A stretch of 64,000 bases of DNA from Xylanimonas allomyrinae. Lineage in GTDB: Bacteria > Actinomycetota > Actinomycetes > Actinomycetales > Cellulomonadaceae. Location of the stretch: the NCBI RefSeq assembly GCF_004135345.1, contig NZ_CP035495.1, positions 992,001 through 1,056,000 on the forward strand, written 5' to 3'. Positions 62,178-64,000 of the stretch are shown in pieces. The notes under the pieces were generated by a model that saw only the letters and a list, made by a program, of their open reading frames with translations, was not told the origin of the DNA and searched no databases. The position numbers and the translations under genes were made by a program. Each line of letters begins with the position of its first letter. The first letter of the stretch is position 1.

Positions 62178-62194
62178 CGGCCCTCGGCGCGGGC

Positions 62195-62200
62195 TACGGT
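62195..62200 (+). promoter_or_regulatory. -10 box for leaderless phospholipase-D-family mRNA
   Basis: TACGGT lies 6 nt before the GTG at 62207 with no ribosome site. It is inferred from position and pattern. Confidence 0.45.
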
Positions 62201-62206
62201 GACCCC

Positions 62207-63502
62207 GTGCCCCGCCTCTCCGCCGTGACCTCCCGCCTCGCCCGGCGCCCAGTCACCTCGGCCGACGTCGACTGGGTGGGCGTGCGTCGCGTCGCGGCCC
62301 GCGCGGGCGTGGTGGCGGCGTGCGTGCCCGTGGCGACGGGTCTGGCCCTCATGGCGGCGGAACGCCTGCGCCGTCACCGGCACCCCTTGGACGCGCCGTT
62401 CCCGACGGCGGCGCCTGCCGACAACACCGTCGGCGCCACGACCACGACGGTCTACACGTTCGGCGACGATCTGTACGCCGCGATGCTCGATGCGATCGCC
62501 GGCGCCCGGGACCACGTCTTCTTCGAGACGTACATCTGGAAGGGTGACGACGTCGGGCACCGCTTCCGTGACGCGCTCGAGGCTGCGGCGGCGCGCGGCG
62601 TCGAGGTGTACGTCGTCTACGACGCGTTCGCCAACCTCGTCGTGCCACGCTCGTTCTTCCGCCTGGACACGCGCATCCACGTGCTGCGCTTCCCGTGGGT
62701 GCGCGCCGGGGCGCTCGTCTCCCCCTTGCGTGCGTCGGGTCGCGACCATCGCAAGCTCCTCGTCGTCGACGACGAGCTCGGGTTCGTCGGCGGGTACAAC
62801 ATCGGCTCGCTCTACGCCCGTCACTGGCGTGACACCCATGTGCGTCTCGCGGGGCCGGCCGTGTGGGAGCTGCGCAACGGGTTCGTCGACTTCTGGAACC
62901 GCTGGCGCACGCCCGCGCTGCCCGTTCTGCCCGACGTCGGCTCGACGTCCTGGCTGCCGCAGCTGCGCGCCGCCCGCAACTCCCCCAGCGACCTCGTCTT
63001 CCCGATCCGCAACGTCTACCTCGACGCGATCGACCGTGCCACGAGCCACGTGCAGATCACCCAGGCGTACTTCATCCCCGACCGCGAGATCCTCGCGGCC
63101 CTGCTCGACGCGGCCGCGCGCGGCGTCGACGTGCGCGTCCTGGTGCCCGAGCGGTCCAACCACGTCGTGGCCGACTGGCTTGCACGAGGCCACTACGGCA
63201 CCCTTCTGCGCGGCGGGGTGCGGATCTTCCTCTACGCGGACGCGATGATCCACGCCAAGACCGCCACGGTCGACGGTCGCTGGTCCACCGTCGGCACGGC
63301 GAACATCGACCGGCTCTCGCTGACGGGCAACTACGAGATCAACCTCGAGATCGTCGACGCGGGTGTCGCCGCCACGCTCGAAGAAGTCTTCGCGATGGAC
63401 CTGACCAATGCCCGCGAGCTCACCCGCGCGGCGTGGGAAGCGCGTCCGACGCTCCACAAGGTGGGCGAGCGCCTCGTGTCCCCGCTCGCCCCGTTCCTGT
63501 GA
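62207..63502 (+). CDS. Phospholipase D-family protein, cardiolipin synthase-like
   Basis: This 431-residue protein has two HKD motifs: H-R-K-L-L-V-V-D-D near residue 182 and H-A-K-T-A-T-V-D-G near residue 348, each with a following G-G/G-T-A-N segment. One N-terminal hydrophobic stretch (about 30-50) could anchor it. This fits bacterial cardiolipin synthases that join phosphatidylglycerol units. It starts with GTG and ends in a bidirectional terminator. Confidence 0.92.
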   Translation: MPRLSAVTSRLARRPVTSADVDWVGVRRVAARAGVVAACVPVATGLALMAAERLRRHRHPLDAPFPTAAPADNTVGATTTTVYTFGDDLYAAMLDAIAGARDHVFFETYIWKGDDVGHRFRDALEAAAARGVEVYVVYDAFANLVVPRSFFRLDTRIHVLRFPWVRAGALVSPLRASGRDHRKLLVVDDELGFVGGYNIGSLYARHWRDTHVRLAGPAVWELRNGFVDFWNRWRTPALPVLPDVGSTSWLPQLRAARNSPSDLVFPIRNVYLDAIDRATSHVQITQAYFIPDREILAALLDAAARGVDVRVLVPERSNHVVADWLARGHYGTLLRGGVRIFLYADAMIHAKTATVDGRWSTVGTANIDRLSLTGNYEINLEIVDAGVAATLEEVFAMDLTNARELTRAAWEARPTLHKVGERLVSPLAPFL

Positions 63503-63518
63503 CCGCTCACGGTCACAG
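63497..63518. terminator. Hairpin overlapping both convergent stop codons
   Basis: CTGTGACCG-CTCA-CGGTCACAG: a 9-bp stem with a 4-nt loop spans the stops of the PLD-family gene and the MBL gene and probably terminates both. Confidence 0.8.
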
Positions 63519-64000
63519 GCGAAGCGTCTGGCCCACCGCCAGCCTGCGGTAGTCGTGCTCGCCGGCGAGCGCAGCGGTGGCGAGCTGGCGCTGCGCCATC
63601 GCGTGTCCCACCTCGGAGAGCAACGCGTCGTGGACCGGCACGACATACGGTGCCGACGACGACGCTGCGTAGTCGATCGCTTCGCCCAGCTTCATCCACG
63701 GCCCGGACACCGGCACGAGGAGGACGTCGACGTCGCGGTCCGGCAGGTCGAACGAGTCGCCCGGGTGGTAGATGACGCGGCCGCCGAGCTCGACCAGATA
63801 CGTCACGTTGACCGCGCGCGGGATCTTGGGGTGGATCAGCGCGTGCGCTCCCCCGCCGACGACGACGTGCGCGGCCCCGAATGTCAGCGACTGCCCCGGC
63901 TCGACGGCGTGAACCCGCTCTCCAGGGGCGCCCGCGGTGTGCAGGACGTCCGCGGCGGGGCCGGCCGCGAACACCTCAAGGCTCGGGTGTGCCCACAGCG
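63513..64000 (-). CDS. MBL-fold metallo-hydrolase, partial
   Basis: The frame is open to the window edge, so the N-terminal part (with the H-x-H-x-D-H metal motif) lies outside. The visible ~161 residues include Y-L-V-E-L-G-G-R-V-I-Y-H-P-G-D-S-F near the middle, with the metal-binding Asp, and P-V-S-G-P-W-M-K and V-V-P-V-H-D-A-L later, as in UlaG-type metal-dependent hydrolases. The substrate is unknown. Confidence 0.85.
   Translation of the reverse strand, partial: LWAHPSLEVFAAGPAADVLHTAGAPGERVHAVEPGQSLTFGAAHVVVGGGAHALIHPKIPRAVNVTYLVELGGRVIYHPGDSFDLPDRDVDVLLVPVSGPWMKLGEAIDYAASSSAPYVVPVHDALLSEVGHAMAQRQLATAALAGEHDYRRLAVGQTLRL

Overview
The window is about 73% G+C, and gene content points to a Micrococcales actinobacterium, most like Promicromonosporaceae or Cellulomonadaceae (Cellulosimicrobium or Isoptericola type). 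The evidence is rbpA, the pafB-pafC-tatA-tatC-helY order known from mycobacteria, an lnt-ppm1 pair, frequent GTG starts with 4-nt GTGA/ATGA overlaps, and many genes that seem to lack a 5' leader. No tRNA, rRNA, CRISPR array or intact insertion sequence was seen. The genus assignment is an inference.

Layout. 1-7 kb: the 3' part of metE, a CPA2-type antiporter, two MFS exporters, an AraC regulator and a small P-loop kinase. 7.1-12.9 kb: a complete sortase-assembled pilus operon on the minus strand (lectin-like tip adhesin, backbone pilin, class C sortase, accessory LPXTG pilin). 13-19.8 kb: acylphosphatase, a TPM-family remnant protein, a leader-like micro-ORF with hairpins ahead of an HNH endonuclease, and a heterodimeric ABC exporter with one degenerate ATP site. 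19.8-28.3 kb: Fic protein, LysR regulator, YrdC/Sua5-type protein, UDP-glucose pyrophosphorylase, FAD oxidoreductase, YigZ, an integrase-like gene between 13-bp direct repeats, a GNAT acetyltransferase and Dps. 28.3-32.3 kb: a five-gene DUF4129/MoxR/DUF58 operon in which every junction overlaps by 4 nt.

32.4-41.1 kb holds DUF3866 divergent from pafB-pafC, a small membrane protein, tatA-tatC, a lipid kinase with a frameshifted end, and helY. 41.6-46.7 kb holds an ECF-like sigma factor with a C-terminal zinc-finger motif, an amidohydrolase, lnt and ppm1. 46.8-49.3 kb is a divergon of rbpA and a flavin monooxygenase/FMN reductase pair; each arm has a good SigR-type (thiol-stress) promoter match. 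49.4-58.5 kb holds ald, a HEAT-repeat DNA alkylation repair protein, a leaderless argG under an ARG box, a hydrolase, an AraC/VOC pair and a UvrA paralogue. 57.8-60.3 kb is a YheO-type regulator divergent from an N-acyl-D-amino-acid deacylase. 60.3-62.1 kb is a decayed junction with gene fragments, AT-rich palindromes and a frameshifted tyrosine recombinase. The window ends with a cardiolipin-synthase-like protein and a partial MBL-fold hydrolase.

Two patterns run through the window. At least seventeen start codons lie 6-7 nt downstream of a TANNNT -10 box with no Shine-Dalgarno sequence, the layout of leaderless actinobacterial genes. Short tandem repeats (12-18 bp units, 3-4 copies) recur at gene ends and inside linker regions. 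Two 1-nt losses, each next to a C4 or G4 run, break otherwise intact genes; these are either sequence errors or real inactivating changes.
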